This document shows, in pieces, positions 1 through 7,570 of a stretch of 64,000 bases of DNA; the stretch's first letter is position 1, and each line of letters begins with the position of its first letter. The position numbers and the translations under genes were made by a program. The notes under the pieces are model-generated. The model was given only the letters and a program-made list of their open reading frames with translations, was not told the origin of the DNA and did no database searches. The stretch is from Corynebacterium tuberculostearicum (GTDB lineage Bacteria; Actinomycetota; Actinomycetes; Mycobacteriales; Mycobacteriaceae), in the NCBI RefSeq assembly GCF_016894265.1, contig NZ_CP069791.1, positions 1,612,001 to 1,676,000 of the forward strand. The letters run 5' to 3'.

Positions 1-575
1 AGCGTCTGGATACCCTGCCCGCGGCAGAGATCATTGCTGGCTCGGCAGAAATCATCAAAACCGGATTCATCCATGACCCGGTGATCCTTGAACGCTATGA
101 CAGTGACCCCGGCGCATGCGTGGACCCGCAGGGCTTCCTTCCAGAACTTATTGCGCGCTCCATCGCGGTCAAGGCCGCGGTGGTGGGCGAGGACCTCAAA
201 GAATCGGGCCTGCGGGAAACGCTCAACTACGGCCACACCTTTGGCCATGCGGTGGAGCGCCATGAACAGTATCAGTGGCGCCATGGCAACGCGGTGGCCG
301 TGGGCATGATGTTCATCGCCCACCTGGCGCATGAGCGCGGCCTCATTGACGCAGAGCTGGTGGAAAAGCACCGCCGGATTCTTGACAGCATTGGGCTGCC
401 GACCACGTATAGGCCGGGCCAGTTCAGGGACCTGTATGAGGCAATGACCCACGATAAGAAGAACCGCGACGGAATGATTCGCTTTGTAGCCTTGACTGGG
501 GTGGGCGAGACCACCCGTCTCGAGGGGCCCAGCACGGAAGAGCTAGAGGCGGCCTACGCCGCGATTTCGGAGTAG
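1..575 (+). CDS. aroB: 3-dehydroquinate synthase, C-terminal part (5' end outside window)
   Basis: Converts DAHP to 3-dehydroquinate, step 2 of the shikimate pathway, in the cytoplasm with NAD and a divalent metal. The frame is open from base 3 ([19 protein letters not shown]) to the TAG at 573-575, so the start lies before the window. The family motif [14 protein letters not shown] carries metal-binding histidines, and a later conserved DKKNRDG segment is present. Only about 190 of the usual ~360 residues are visible. The next gene, aroQ, starts 3 bases after the stop, so the two are very likely co-transcribed and possibly translationally coupled. Confidence 0.95.
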   Translation, partial: RLDTLPAAEIIAGSAEIIKTGFIHDPVILERYDSDPGACVDPQGFLPELIARSIAVKAAVVGEDLKESGLRETLNYGHTFGHAVERHEQYQWRHGNAVAVGMMFIAHLAHERGLIDAELVEKHRRILDSIGLPTTYRPGQFRDLYEAMTHDKKNRDGMIRFVALTGVGETTRLEGPSTEELEAAYAAISE

Positions 576-578
576 AAA

Positions 579-1007
579 ATGAAGATTATTGTCCTCAACG
601 GCCCGAACTTGAACCGCTTGGGAAAACGCCAGCCGGATGTCTACGGCTCCACCACCTTGGCTGACGTAGAGCAAATGATTGCCTCGCGCGCTGCCTCGCA
701 CGGTGCAGAAGTAGAGTGCTTTCAGTCCAACCATGAGGGCGAGCTCATTGAGAAGGTGCATGCCGCCGCGGATGCGGGCCTCCCAGTGATTATCAACCCC
801 GGCGGTTTTACCCATACCTCAGTGGCCCTGCGGGATGCCCTGGCAGAGGTAGCCGATGGCGCCGGATTCGTAGAGGTGCATATTTCTAATGTGCATGCGC
901 GCGAGCCCTTCCGCCATCACTCCTATCTCAGCCCTATCGCCCGCGGCGTAATCGCCGGGTTGGGGGTCTTTGGCTACGTGGCGGCAGTGGACTACCTCTG
1001 CCAATAG
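579..1007 (+). CDS. aroQ: 3-dehydroquinate dehydratase, type II
   Basis: Dehydrates 3-dehydroquinate to 3-dehydroshikimate (step 3 of the shikimate pathway). At 142 residues it has the type II length. Motifs in order: [17 protein letters not shown] with the flexible-loop Arg/Tyr, [29 protein letters not shown], and [17 protein letters not shown] with the catalytic His region. The ATG lies 3 bases after the aroB stop, and no other start is reasonable. The call rests on family motifs plus the aroB context; some corynebacterial annotations use the name aroD for the same gene. Confidence 0.96.
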   Translation: MKIIVLNGPNLNRLGKRQPDVYGSTTLADVEQMIASRAASHGAEVECFQSNHEGELIEKVHAAADAGLPVIINPGGFTHTSVALRDALAEVADGAGFVEVHISNVHAREPFRHHSYLSPIARGVIAGLGVFGYVAAVDYLCQ

Positions 1008-1077
1008 GCACCCCACGAACGGGCTGGGCGGCAGCCGGCAAAGAAAGAAATCCGCCCAACTGCGGTGGCAGGGTCGA

Positions 1078-1083
1078 TATACT
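1078..1083 (+). promoter_or_regulatory. Candidate -10 element for pepQ (TATACT)
   Basis: TATACT lies about 45 bases before the pepQ start in the 121-base gap after aroQ and matches the corynebacterial TANNNT pattern well. No good -35 hexamer is visible 16-18 bases upstream, so this is a weak prediction of an independent pepQ promoter. Confidence 0.35.
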
Positions 1084-1128
1084 GGGTGGATACTTTCTAC
1101 ACCGCAGTCGACCCAGAAGGATGAAATC

Positions 1129-2226
1129 ATGGCTTTGGCAGATACCCGTTTTAGTGACCGGCGCCGCAAGCTTGCCGCGGAACTGGCCGGCCAGCGCATC
1201 GATGCCGTTCTGGTCACCCACCTCACGCACGTGCGCTACCTTTCGGGATTCTCCGGCTCGAATGGCGGGCTACTCTTGCGTAAGGACCTTACCGCGCAGG
1301 TTGCTACCGACGGCCGGTACACCACGCAAATCGCCCGCGAAGTTCCCGATCTGGAGGCTATCCAAGGCCGCGCGGTAGGAAAGGTGCTGCTGCAGCAATT
1401 TGCCGATGTCGAGGGGCCGGTTCGAGTCGGTTTTGAAGCCGACTACCTCTCGGTCTCTGAACTGAAGGACCTCGAAGAGTCCGCCCCGGAGTCGGTTACC
1501 TTGGTTCCTATCGCCGGGGTCATTGAGAAAATTCGCTTGGTCAAAGATTCGCTCGAGTTAGAAAAGCTGGAAGAGATTGCCGCGCTGGCTAATCAGGCAC
1601 TGGAGGAGTTGCTCGCCGCTGGTGAGTTGCGTGCCGGCCGCACCGAGCGCCAGGTGGCTGCCGATTTGGAATATCGGATGCGCATGCTTGGCTCGGAGCG
1701 AGTGAGCTTCGATACCATCGTGGCTTCCGGCCCGAACTCGGCGATGCCGCACCATGGCGCTGATGACCGGGTCATCGAGGATGGCGACCTTGTGACCATC
1801 GATTTCGGTGCGTACCTGCGCGGGTTTAATTCCGACTGCACCCGCACCTACGTCGTGGGCACGGCGAATGACTTTGCCAAGGAAATCTATGATGTGGTGC
1901 TCCGCGCCCAAAAGGCAGGCGTGGCAGCGTCGGTGCCGGGCGCTAAGCTTGCCGACGTCGACGCCGCCTGCCGCGATGTCATCTCCGCCGCCGGCTATGG
2001 CGACTACTTTGTGCATTCGACGGGCCACGGCGTGGGCCTAGACGTCCACGAAGCCCCGTTCGCGGCACGGACCGGTAAGGGTGAGCTCGCCGCCGGCATG
2101 ACCCTGACCATTGAGCCGGGCATCTATGTTCCGGGCAAGGGCGGCGTGCGCATCGAAGATACCCTCATCATCACCGATGGTGCGCCGAAGATCATTACCG
2201 CCGCGACGAAGGAATTTACGGCCTAA
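1129..2226 (+). CDS. pepQ: Xaa-Pro aminopeptidase/dipeptidase (M24), C-terminus altered by an IS
   Basis: Cytoplasmic metallopeptidase of the M24 family, releasing N-terminal residues preceding proline. The chosen ATG (MALADTRFSD) follows AGAAGGA at a normal distance; the upstream in-frame extension has no such site. The N-terminal creatinase-like domain runs to about residue 130. The metal ligands of the pita-bread domain are visible: TIDFGAYLRGFNSDCTRTY (two Asp), HSTGHGVGLDVHE (His), MTLTIEPGIY and GGVRIEDT (two Glu). The last codons are GAA TTT ACG GCC TAA: from base 2220 on they belong to the inverted repeat of the inserted IS. Without the insertion the frame would read EFTELPA-stop using bases 6401-6424, so the protein ends EFTA and is three residues shorter. 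Function is probably intact. Confidence 0.93.
   Translation: MALADTRFSDRRRKLAAELAGQRIDAVLVTHLTHVRYLSGFSGSNGGLLLRKDLTAQVATDGRYTTQIAREVPDLEAIQGRAVGKVLLQQFADVEGPVRVGFEADYLSVSELKDLEESAPESVTLVPIAGVIEKIRLVKDSLELEKLEEIAALANQALEELLAAGELRAGRTERQVAADLEYRMRMLGSERVSFDTIVASGPNSAMPHHGADDRVIEDGDLVTIDFGAYLRGFNSDCTRTYVVGTANDFAKEIYDVVLRAQKAGVAASVPGAKLADVDAACRDVISAAGYGDYFVHSTGHGVGLDVHEAPFAARTGKGELAAGMTLTIEPGIYVPGKGGVRIEDTLIITDGAPKIITAATKEFTA
2212..2219. repeat. Target site duplication of the outer IS, left copy (GAATTTAC)
   Basis: GAATTTAC lies immediately before the left inverted repeat of the outer element and recurs at 6401-6408 immediately after the right one. Eight bases is a usual duplication length for the IS256/IS1249 group. 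It lies inside the last codons of pepQ. Confidence 0.93.
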
Positions 2227-2242
2227 ACGACAGAATGTGTTG
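2220..2242. repeat. Left inverted repeat of the IS1249-like element
   Basis: Starts GGCCTAAACGACAG and continues to TGTGTTG. It supplies the GCC TAA that now ends pepQ. Partner at 6378-6400 with one mismatch over about 23 bases. Confidence 0.9.
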
Positions 2243-2475
2243 TTTTGCGGCGTGTCGGGCTAAACGACATTTTGTGTTGGTGGGGTTTAGCGTATGTGGC
2301 CTTTGCGTATTCCCATAGAGTGGTTGTAGGCAGTGTCGATGGCACTGTCGTAGGTTGCTGGTCGGCCGTCTTCGTGGCCGCTGGTGGCTTGTTTTTCTTG
2401 GTTGGTTAGGGTTTGTGCTTTGGCGAGTGCGTCCTGGCCCCAGTTTTGCTGCCTGAAGTGCCCCGGGTTTTGTTC

Positions 2476-3396
2476 CTAGGCATTTGCCTTGATTTCTATT
2501 ATTGCTTGCGGCGGGTGCTGGTCCCAAAATTCGGTTTCCACTTCGACCGGGGTTCGGTATCCCAAGCTTTGGTGAAGCCTCGTCTCGTTCCACCATGACA
2601 CCCACTCAAACGTCGCGATTTCCACCTCGACAACCTCATCCCACCTGCGAGTATGGATCAGCTCGTTTTTGTAGGAACCATTAACGTTTTCCGCCAGAGC
2701 ATTGTCATAGGAATCCCCGACAGTTCCGGTGGAAGCGGCAATCCCGTGCTGGGCAAGACGCTCGTTGTAGACAACGCTGACATACTGCGAGCCGTGATCC
2801 GAATGATGAATGAGACCTGTTGTTTCCTCAGCAGACGCGATCGCCTGGTTGAGAGCTTGCAGCGGCAACGCTTCGGTGCGCATGGAATCTGATAACGCCC
2901 ACCCAACGATCCGTCGGGAGTAAACATCGGTGACAAACGCGGCATACACAAAGCCTTTCTTCGTGCGCACGTAGGTAATATCAGCCACCCACAGCTTGTT
3001 CGGGCCTTCGGCTTTGAATTCTCGCTCCACCAAGTCCGGGCGTAAATCCGGCCTTTGAGGTGTGCGAGTGGTCATAGGCGAGCGGCCTTTGCCTTTGCCT
3101 GATACACCGGCTAGACGCATCAGCCGCGCGGTTTGTTCACGACCGATATCGATTCCGTCACGATGAAGAGCATGCCACATTTTCCGCACACCGTAGATGC
3201 CGTAATTATCCCGATGGATAGCACTAATGCGTTCAACCAGCACAGCATCACGAAGGCGGCGAGCACTTACCCCACGGGCCTTGGACTGACGATACCCACG
3301 CGAGGTGATGAACCCACCAGCGCGGTTTTTCTTCAACGTCTTACAGATGAACTCGACAGAGAAACGATTCCGGTATTCATCGATGAACCGGATCAT
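2476..3396 (-). CDS. IS3-family transposase OrfB (integrase domain)
   Basis: Catalytic DDE protein of the IS3 element, 306 residues. An HTH_21-like N-terminal part (DNYGIYGVRKMWHAL) is followed by the rve core: LWVADITYVRT (first Asp), GLIHHSDHGSQYVS (second Asp), and DSYDNALAENVNGSYKNEL (Glu). The C-terminal WWNETRLHQSLGYRTPVE is typical. It overlaps orfA by four bases (ATGA), which fits translational coupling or a frameshifted OrfAB fusion as in the family; I could not identify a convincing slippery heptamer. The stop is TAG, 22 bases inside the left end. Confidence 0.93.
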   Translation of the reverse strand: MIRFIDEYRNRFSVEFICKTLKKNRAGGFITSRGYRQSKARGVSARRLRDAVLVERISAIHRDNYGIYGVRKMWHALHRDGIDIGREQTARLMRLAGVSGKGKGRSPMTTRTPQRPDLRPDLVEREFKAEGPNKLWVADITYVRTKKGFVYAAFVTDVYSRRIVGWALSDSMRTEALPLQALNQAIASAEETTGLIHHSDHGSQYVSVVYNERLAQHGIAASTGTVGDSYDNALAENVNGSYKNELIHTRRWDEVVEVEIATFEWVSWWNETRLHQSLGYRTPVEVETEFWDQHPPQAIIEIKANA

Positions 3397-3710
3397 TTCC
3401 GACGTTTTGGGTCGAGTTCCGACGCGAAAAAAGCTGAGGCAGCCTTTAAAAGTTCATTGGTGTCGCGTAGCTCTTGATTTTCACGGCGAAGCCTCGCGTT
3501 TTCGGCGGCCAGATCTTCAGGCACGGGTTCTGGGATGTTTCCCGCACGGCGGGCCTGTTGGGTCCATTGACGGGCTGTGTGCCATGACACCCCCAGCTTT
3601 GGGGCTACTGCCTGGCACGCGGCTTGCATCGACATATTTTCCGCCAAGATGCGGTCCTCTACAAGACGGACCACACGATCCTTCGCATCCTGGTCAAATT
3701 TTCTTGGCAT
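3393..3710 (-). CDS. IS3-family transposase OrfA (HTH protein)
   Basis: Short DNA-binding protein, 105 residues, binding the element ends in this family. The helix-turn-helix lies in the first 55 residues (MPRKFDQDAKDRVVRLV ... LGVSWHTARQW). A leucine-zipper-like stretch follows (AAENARLRRENQELRDTNEL), which in IS3 proteins drives dimerisation with OrfAB. Upstream, 50 bases separate its ATG from the element's right end. Confidence 0.92.
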   Translation of the reverse strand: MPRKFDQDAKDRVVRLVEDRILAENMSMQAACQAVAPKLGVSWHTARQWTQQARRAGNIPEPVPEDLAAENARLRRENQELRDTNELLKAASAFFASELDPKRRK

Positions 3711-4703
3711 ATTCCAGATTTTCCCATCTACTCAAACGGAACAAAACCTGGGACACTTCAGCCTGGTGATCTCTACAGGGTCGTCAGGCAGTTGCGTGTG
3801 GAGGTATAGCCACCAGTCGCAGGCGATGCGTTGTTGTTCGTCGTGCAGTCCTCGGTGGGCGTGCATGAGGTTCTTTATTTGTGAGTTCACCCCGCCTTCT
3901 AGCTTGTTGGTCGTGCGTTCCAATCGTTGGTCTTGTTTAGCTTTGGTGAGGTAGGCAAAGAGGTGGCCTTGTTGGCTCATTTTCTTTAGCTGCAAGTAGA
4001 TTCCGCGGTGGGTGTAGTGGGTGTACCACCATTTTTTGTTGCGGCGTTTGGCTTTTGGAATCTGGTCGAAGGGGACGTCTTTGACGTAGGTTCTGGCTTT
4101 GAGCTGGGTGCTAAATACGGTGCTGAACTGTTGTAGTTTTACGGTCCATTCGGCTGCTTTATCCAGGTTGTCAACGGCGAGTAGTTCAAAGGAAAGTCGT
4201 TGTAATGCTTTGCCCATAGCGGAAGTGGGATAAAGGCCGGTGGCGCGTTGAATATTGCGTTTGACGTGGACAATGCAGCGTTGAACCGGGGTATGAGGCC
4301 ACAGCTGGTGTAGTGCTTTAAGCCCTCCGGCATCGCCATCGCAGGTAACCAATTGTGGTGGGGCTAGCGGGTCGAGCAGGCGCATGTAGGACCAGGAGGA
4401 TTCTTTCGTGCACCAGAAGCAATTGATGACATGGCTGGAGTCGGCAGCTACAACAAGGCATTTGGTGTTGAAGTAGGTGCCGTCGATGAAGATTTGGTCG
4501 TAGATTCGCTGCCTATCAACGCTTCGGGGTGGTTGGATAAGCCAGAACGGTGTGAAGCGTCGTTGCAAAGTTCGTGGTGAAACACCGCAGGTTTTAGCCG
4601 TTTCTTCCAGGCTGTTGCTGGAGGTGAGCCAGGAAATGAACAGGCGGAACCATTTGGCTTGCACGGCATCGTTATTCACGCGGGTGAAGGTGGCCTTGCA
4701 GGT

Positions 4704-4711
4704 GCGGCATC
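4704..4711. repeat. Target site duplication of the IS256-type element, left copy (GCGGCATC)
   Basis: GCGGCATC at 4704-4711 recurs at 6147-6154, directly outside both ends of the IS256-type element. It lies in the zinc-ribbon codons of the host transposase. Confidence 0.92.
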
Positions 4712-6146
4712 GAGCGTGTCAAGTTGTTTGTGTGTGGGGCTGGGTTTATAGGTATTTGTCGAAGCGGTCGGGGTAGGCCACGGCCATTTGGTTGATGGCT
4801 TGTTTCCAGCCGGATACTCGGGCTCCTTCCATGAGTCTGCCGACTGTTCTTGAGACTCGTTTACCTTGCTTTGCTCTCTTGGCGGCTCGCTTGTCTTCAA
4901 TATTGCAGATCATCAACCACAGCGTCTTTAGGGCTGATTCATCGTTGGTGAACTGCACCCTGTTGCGAGTAGCTTTACGCAGCTCATTGTTAAAAGATTC
5001 AATGGAGTTCGTCGTATAGATCACCTTCCTAGCTGCTGGTGGGAACTGCAGAAACGGGACAAACCGCGCCCACGCGTCCTGCCAGACCTTGACTGAGCGG
5101 GGATACTTCTCACCCAGCTCGGAAGCCTCGAATTCGGCTAAAGCAGCCCTAGCTGTGGACTCGTCTGTGGCGGTGTAGACCTTCTTCAACGCGGCTGATA
5201 CAGCCCGGCGATCCCCGTAGGCTACCCACCGGTTCGCGGCACGTATCAGGTGCACGATACAGGTTTGCACCATAGAGTTCGGCCAGGTTGCCTCGACTGC
5301 TTCTGGTAGGCCTTTCAGCCCGTCACAGCAGACGATAAAGACGTCTTTGACACCACGGTTAGAAAGATTGGCGCATACCTGCGCCCAAAATGAAGCGCCT
5401 TCTTCTTTGGCAATCCACAATCCTAAAATGTGTTTGATGCCGTCAAGGTCCACACCGATTGCCATGTACGCACTCTTGTTGACTACCCGGCCGCCATCGC
5501 GGACTTTAATGCGCAGCGCGTCCAGGAAAATGACCGGGTAGAACTCATCTAGCTGGCGGTTTTGCCAGACCATGACCTCATCCAAGACGGCGTCAGTAAC
5601 CGCTGAAATCGTCTCATGGGAGATATCAACCCGCATCGCCGTTGCCATGTGGTGCTGGATATCCCTGATTGTCATCCCACCGGCGTACAAGCTGACAATC
5701 ATGTCATCGACATCAGTTAAACGTCTCGAGCCTTTAGGGACCATAGTTGGGATAAACGTCCCAGTCCTGTCTCTGGGGATATCCACGGTGACCGGCCCGT
5801 AGTTAGAATCCACGGTCTTTGGATACGACCCGTTGCGGTGATTGTCTGTCCCAGCTGCAGCTTTGCCGCTCCTATCACCAGACTCGTAGCCGAGGTGGGC
5901 ATCCATCTCGGCATTCAAACCCCTAGTAATCGAGGCTTGCAGCATGCCGCGAACCAGGTCATTGGCATCCGTTGTGGACGTGCCTAGGTCGTCAATCAGT
6001 TTCGCGATTTCAGGGTTAGCAAGAAGCTTCTTTTCAATCGCATCAATCTTGGCCTTATCGGCCGGATCTCGTCTCGCCACAGTAGTCATTCTGGCTTATC
6101 TCCTTATGCGGGATCGGTTCCCACACACAAACCATCAGACACTCTC
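4712..6146 (-). mobile_element. IS256-family insertion sequence (1435 bp) inside the IS1249-like transposase
   Basis: Left end from 4712: GAGCGTGTC, five divergent bases, then GTTTGTGTGTGGG. Right end on the minus strand from 6146: GAGAGTGTC, five bases, GTTTGTGTGTGGG. That is 22 of 27 matching positions, with 8-base duplications GCGGCATC outside. One complete transposase gene fills it. The insertion splits the host transposase after its first 28 codons. Confidence 0.93.
4746..6089 (-). CDS. IS256-family (Transposase_mut) transposase
   Basis: Mutator-type DDE transposase, 447 residues, longer than the ~390-420 usual. The catalytic residues are visible at FLDALRIKVRD (Asp), FIVCCDGLKGLPEA (Asp) and TTNSIESFNNELRK (Glu). 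The N-terminal third has the LVRGMLQASITRGLNAEMDA and GYPKTV-like (RNGSYPKTV) stretches seen in the group. It appears complete. It reads in the same direction as the other two transposases in the nest and opposite to pepQ. Confidence 0.94.
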   Translation of the reverse strand: MTTVARRDPADKAKIDAIEKKLLANPEIAKLIDDLGTSTTDANDLVRGMLQASITRGLNAEMDAHLGYESGDRSGKAAAGTDNHRNGSYPKTVDSNYGPVTVDIPRDRTGTFIPTMVPKGSRRLTDVDDMIVSLYAGGMTIRDIQHHMATAMRVDISHETISAVTDAVLDEVMVWQNRQLDEFYPVIFLDALRIKVRDGGRVVNKSAYMAIGVDLDGIKHILGLWIAKEEGASFWAQVCANLSNRGVKDVFIVCCDGLKGLPEAVEATWPNSMVQTCIVHLIRAANRWVAYGDRRAVSAALKKVYTATDESTARAALAEFEASELGEKYPRSVKVWQDAWARFVPFLQFPPAARKVIYTTNSIESFNNELRKATRNRVQFTNDESALKTLWLMICNIEDKRAAKRAKQGKRVSRTVGRLMEGARVSGWKQAINQMAVAYPDRFDKYL

Positions 6147-6154
6147 GCGGCATC
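6147..6154. repeat. Target site duplication of the IS256-type element, right copy
   Basis: Second copy of GCGGCATC, see 4704-4711. Confidence 0.92.
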
Positions 6155-6377
6155 GCCATCGTTGGCGCCCAGCACTCGTTTTTCCGTGTTTCGTGCATGC
6201 CCTGCCGCAGACGGGGCATCGAGGATGATTTTTACTCATCCCCTCATCGTGAACCTAGGCGCCTAGCACACCGGCATGCCTTTGGCGGTATTTCACGGTC
6301 GAAGCTGGAATATCCCTTTGGATAAGTGAAATAGTACTAATAACAGCACGCCAGACCAGCTAGCCGTACAACCTCAC

Positions 6378-6400
6378 CAACACATCCTGTCGTTTAGGCC
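6378..6400. repeat. Right inverted repeat of the IS1249-like element
   Basis: Plus strand reads CAACACATCCTGTCGTTTAG then GCC; its reverse complement matches the left end apart from one base. It is followed at once by the GAATTTAC duplication. Confidence 0.9.
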
Positions 6401-6408
6401 GAATTTAC
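6401..6408. repeat. Target site duplication of the outer IS, right copy (GAATTTAC)
   Basis: Second copy of GAATTTAC. It begins the displaced original 3' end of pepQ: bases 6401-6424 read GAA TTT ACT GAA CTG CCC GCC TAG in the pepQ frame. Confidence 0.93.
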
Positions 6409-6420
6409 TGAACTGCCCGC

Positions 6421-7317
6421 CTAGTGGGCCAGCACCTTGGAGTTGAGCAGCTGGGCGACATTACGGTTGCCCAGGTGCGTGAGGTGATTGAAGAGGTTGT
6501 GCGGTACGGAGTACTCCCACTTGCCGGAAATCCAGCGGGTGCTGTCCGGCGCGCACATGCCGTGATCAATGGAGTCGGCGCGTAGGTCATAGTACTGCAC
6601 GCCGTTTGCGCGGGCTGCCTTGTACATGGCGCTATTGACCTGGTCCTCGCCGGTGCGAACCAGGCCCGCGTAGTCCATGTTGAACCCGGCTTCAGAGGAT
6701 CCCGGTGCGGAGGTGCGCAGCGGGCATACCGCGCCATTGCGGGCGGAGATGGCGGGATAGCCTACAACGGTGATGCGGGCATTCGGGGCGGCGTGGCGAA
6801 TCCGCTGGATCGATTGCTTCATGCCGTCGTAGTAGGGATTGGAAGAAGAAAGAGATGGGCGCAGGATTTCCTGGAGATCATTGGCGCCAAACTGAATCAA
6901 AACGTTCTTCGTTTCGCCATTGAGATCATTATTAGCAATGGCTCCGTTGATCTGCTCATCGAAGTCCTTACGGTGCGATTGGCCGGCGGCCTTTGCCGCA
7001 GAGCAGGCGTAGTTGGCTATGTGCTGACCAGAAACCCGCCCCAATTCGCGGCCAACATTACTCTGACCCTGCGGGCAACCCTGTGGGGACGGCACGCCCG
7101 GGGCGTCTTCGATGCCGTGGGTGGCAGACGATAGCGTAGTGCCCGCCGAAGGGGACAGGCTCGAGGTCGTGCCAACTTGGCCATAGGTTGGGTTGGCAAA
7201 GACAGAATCGCCGAACATCACGGTCTGGGCGTCTGCTGCCATGGCCTGCGGGGCGGAGAGTGCTGCTAGGGCTGCGCCAGTAGCGGTAGCCGCGGCGTAG
7301 AGCTGCTTGAGAGGCAT
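6421..7317 (-). CDS. Secreted SGNH/GDSL-family hydrolase
   Basis: Predicted exported esterase/lipase, 298 residues. A signal peptide with a short charged start, an Ala-rich core and an AMA cleavage site near residue 27 is clear. The GDSL block is FGDSVF with the nucleophile at about Ser38, and the Asn block is QFGAND. At the C-terminus THLGNRNVAQLL looks like the His block, but the Asp normally three residues before the His is not there (HLTH). Substrate is unknown. Its TAG overlaps the original pepQ TAG at 6421-6424 (CTAG), so the two genes were tail to tail before the IS arrived. Confidence 0.8.
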   Translation of the reverse strand: MPLKQLYAAATATGAALAALSAPQAMAADAQTVMFGDSVFANPTYGQVGTTSSLSPSAGTTLSSATHGIEDAPGVPSPQGCPQGQSNVGRELGRVSGQHIANYACSAAKAAGQSHRKDFDEQINGAIANNDLNGETKNVLIQFGANDLQEILRPSLSSSNPYYDGMKQSIQRIRHAAPNARITVVGYPAISARNGAVCPLRTSAPGSSEAGFNMDYAGLVRTGEDQVNSAMYKAARANGVQYYDLRADSIDHGMCAPDSTRWISGKWEYSVPHNLFNHLTHLGNRNVAQLLNSKVLAH

Positions 7318-7570
7318 CGCAAAAATCCTTGGTAGGTATGTGAAAAATCAATTAAGCAAAGCCTTATCGTACAGCGAGTTATTGCTGGTTAAAAACCTTT
7401 GATTGCTTGCGTGTCTGACGGTTTAGGGCAGGCGATGGGCCCCGAAAGGCACCCCGCTGTCAACTGTGGGGAAGAAATGGGGGACCGGTAATACCCCAAG
7501 GGGCAGTTGTCCGGTAGGCTTAAACATTGTTTTCAACCTTTAGTCCACAATTTTCGGGAGTTTAACCGCA
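7318..7570. promoter_or_regulatory. Divergent intergenic region between the SGNH hydrolase and efp
   Basis: Holds promoters for both directions. For the hydrolase, ATCGTA at 7366-7371 is TACGAT on the minus strand, a fair -10. Beside it TTAAGCAAAGCCTTA (7352-7366) is an imperfect inverted repeat resembling a weak iron-box. For efp I see no convincing promoter, only a good leader ending in CGGGAG 14 bases before the ATG. No ORF or stable hairpin is evident. Confidence 0.3.

Larger units (their letters stand above)
2454..3760 (-). mobile_element. IS3-family insertion sequence (1307 bp) inside the IS1249-like transposase
   Basis: Ends are TG...CA. The left end from 2454 reads TGAAGTGCCCCGGG then TTTTGTTCC; the minus-strand right end from 3760 reads TGAAGTGTCCCAGG then TTTTGTTCC, so 23 bases with two mismatches. 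The flanks are GCC at 2451-2453 and GCC at 3761-3763, a 3-base target duplication as expected for IS3. Two overlapping minus-strand frames (orfA, orfB) fill it and both look undamaged, so it may still be active. It interrupts the host transposase 56 codons before its natural stop. Confidence 0.93.
2287..6239 (-). pseudogene. IS1249-type transposase gene, split into three by two ISs
   Basis: The three pieces are 6155-6239 (start), 3764-4711 (body) and 2287-2453 (end) on the minus strand. Joined, they make exactly 1200 bases, 400 codons without a stop. Piece 1 plus the start of piece 2 gives a zinc ribbon (CPVCG ... RCRTCK) after MSKNHPR. The body holds the DDE residues: DQIFIDGTYF, LVTCDGDAGG and NKLEGGVNSQ. 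The last piece ends YNHSMGIRKGHIR. As it stands the gene is not translatable as one protein: the body fragment runs into the IS3 repeat and stops at 3732, and the N-terminal zinc ribbon is cut off by the IS256 element. A GAGGGG ribosome binding site precedes the ATG at 6239. Confidence 0.9.
2220..6400 (-). mobile_element. IS1249-like element carrying two other ISs (nested insertion)
   Basis: Terminal inverted repeats: left end from 2220 begins GGCCTAAACGACAG, and the right end read on the minus strand from 6400 begins with the same 14 bases. The match extends to about 23 bases with one mismatch (A/G at position 15). Eight-base duplications flank the element. Inside lie an IS3-type element (2454-3760) and an IS256-type element (4712-6146), each with its own target duplication. 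Removing both leaves about 1428 bases, a normal size for this group. The transposase frame runs on the minus strand, opposite to pepQ. A second copy of the subterminal sequence (CTAAACGACA then TGTGTTGG) lies at 2262-2282. Confidence 0.92.

Noticed and set aside
3732..4679. 315-residue transposase taken as a complete separate gene
   Set aside because: Its start and end are artefacts of the two inner insertions: the zinc-ribbon N-terminus lies beyond the IS256 element and the last residues are read from the IS3 repeat.
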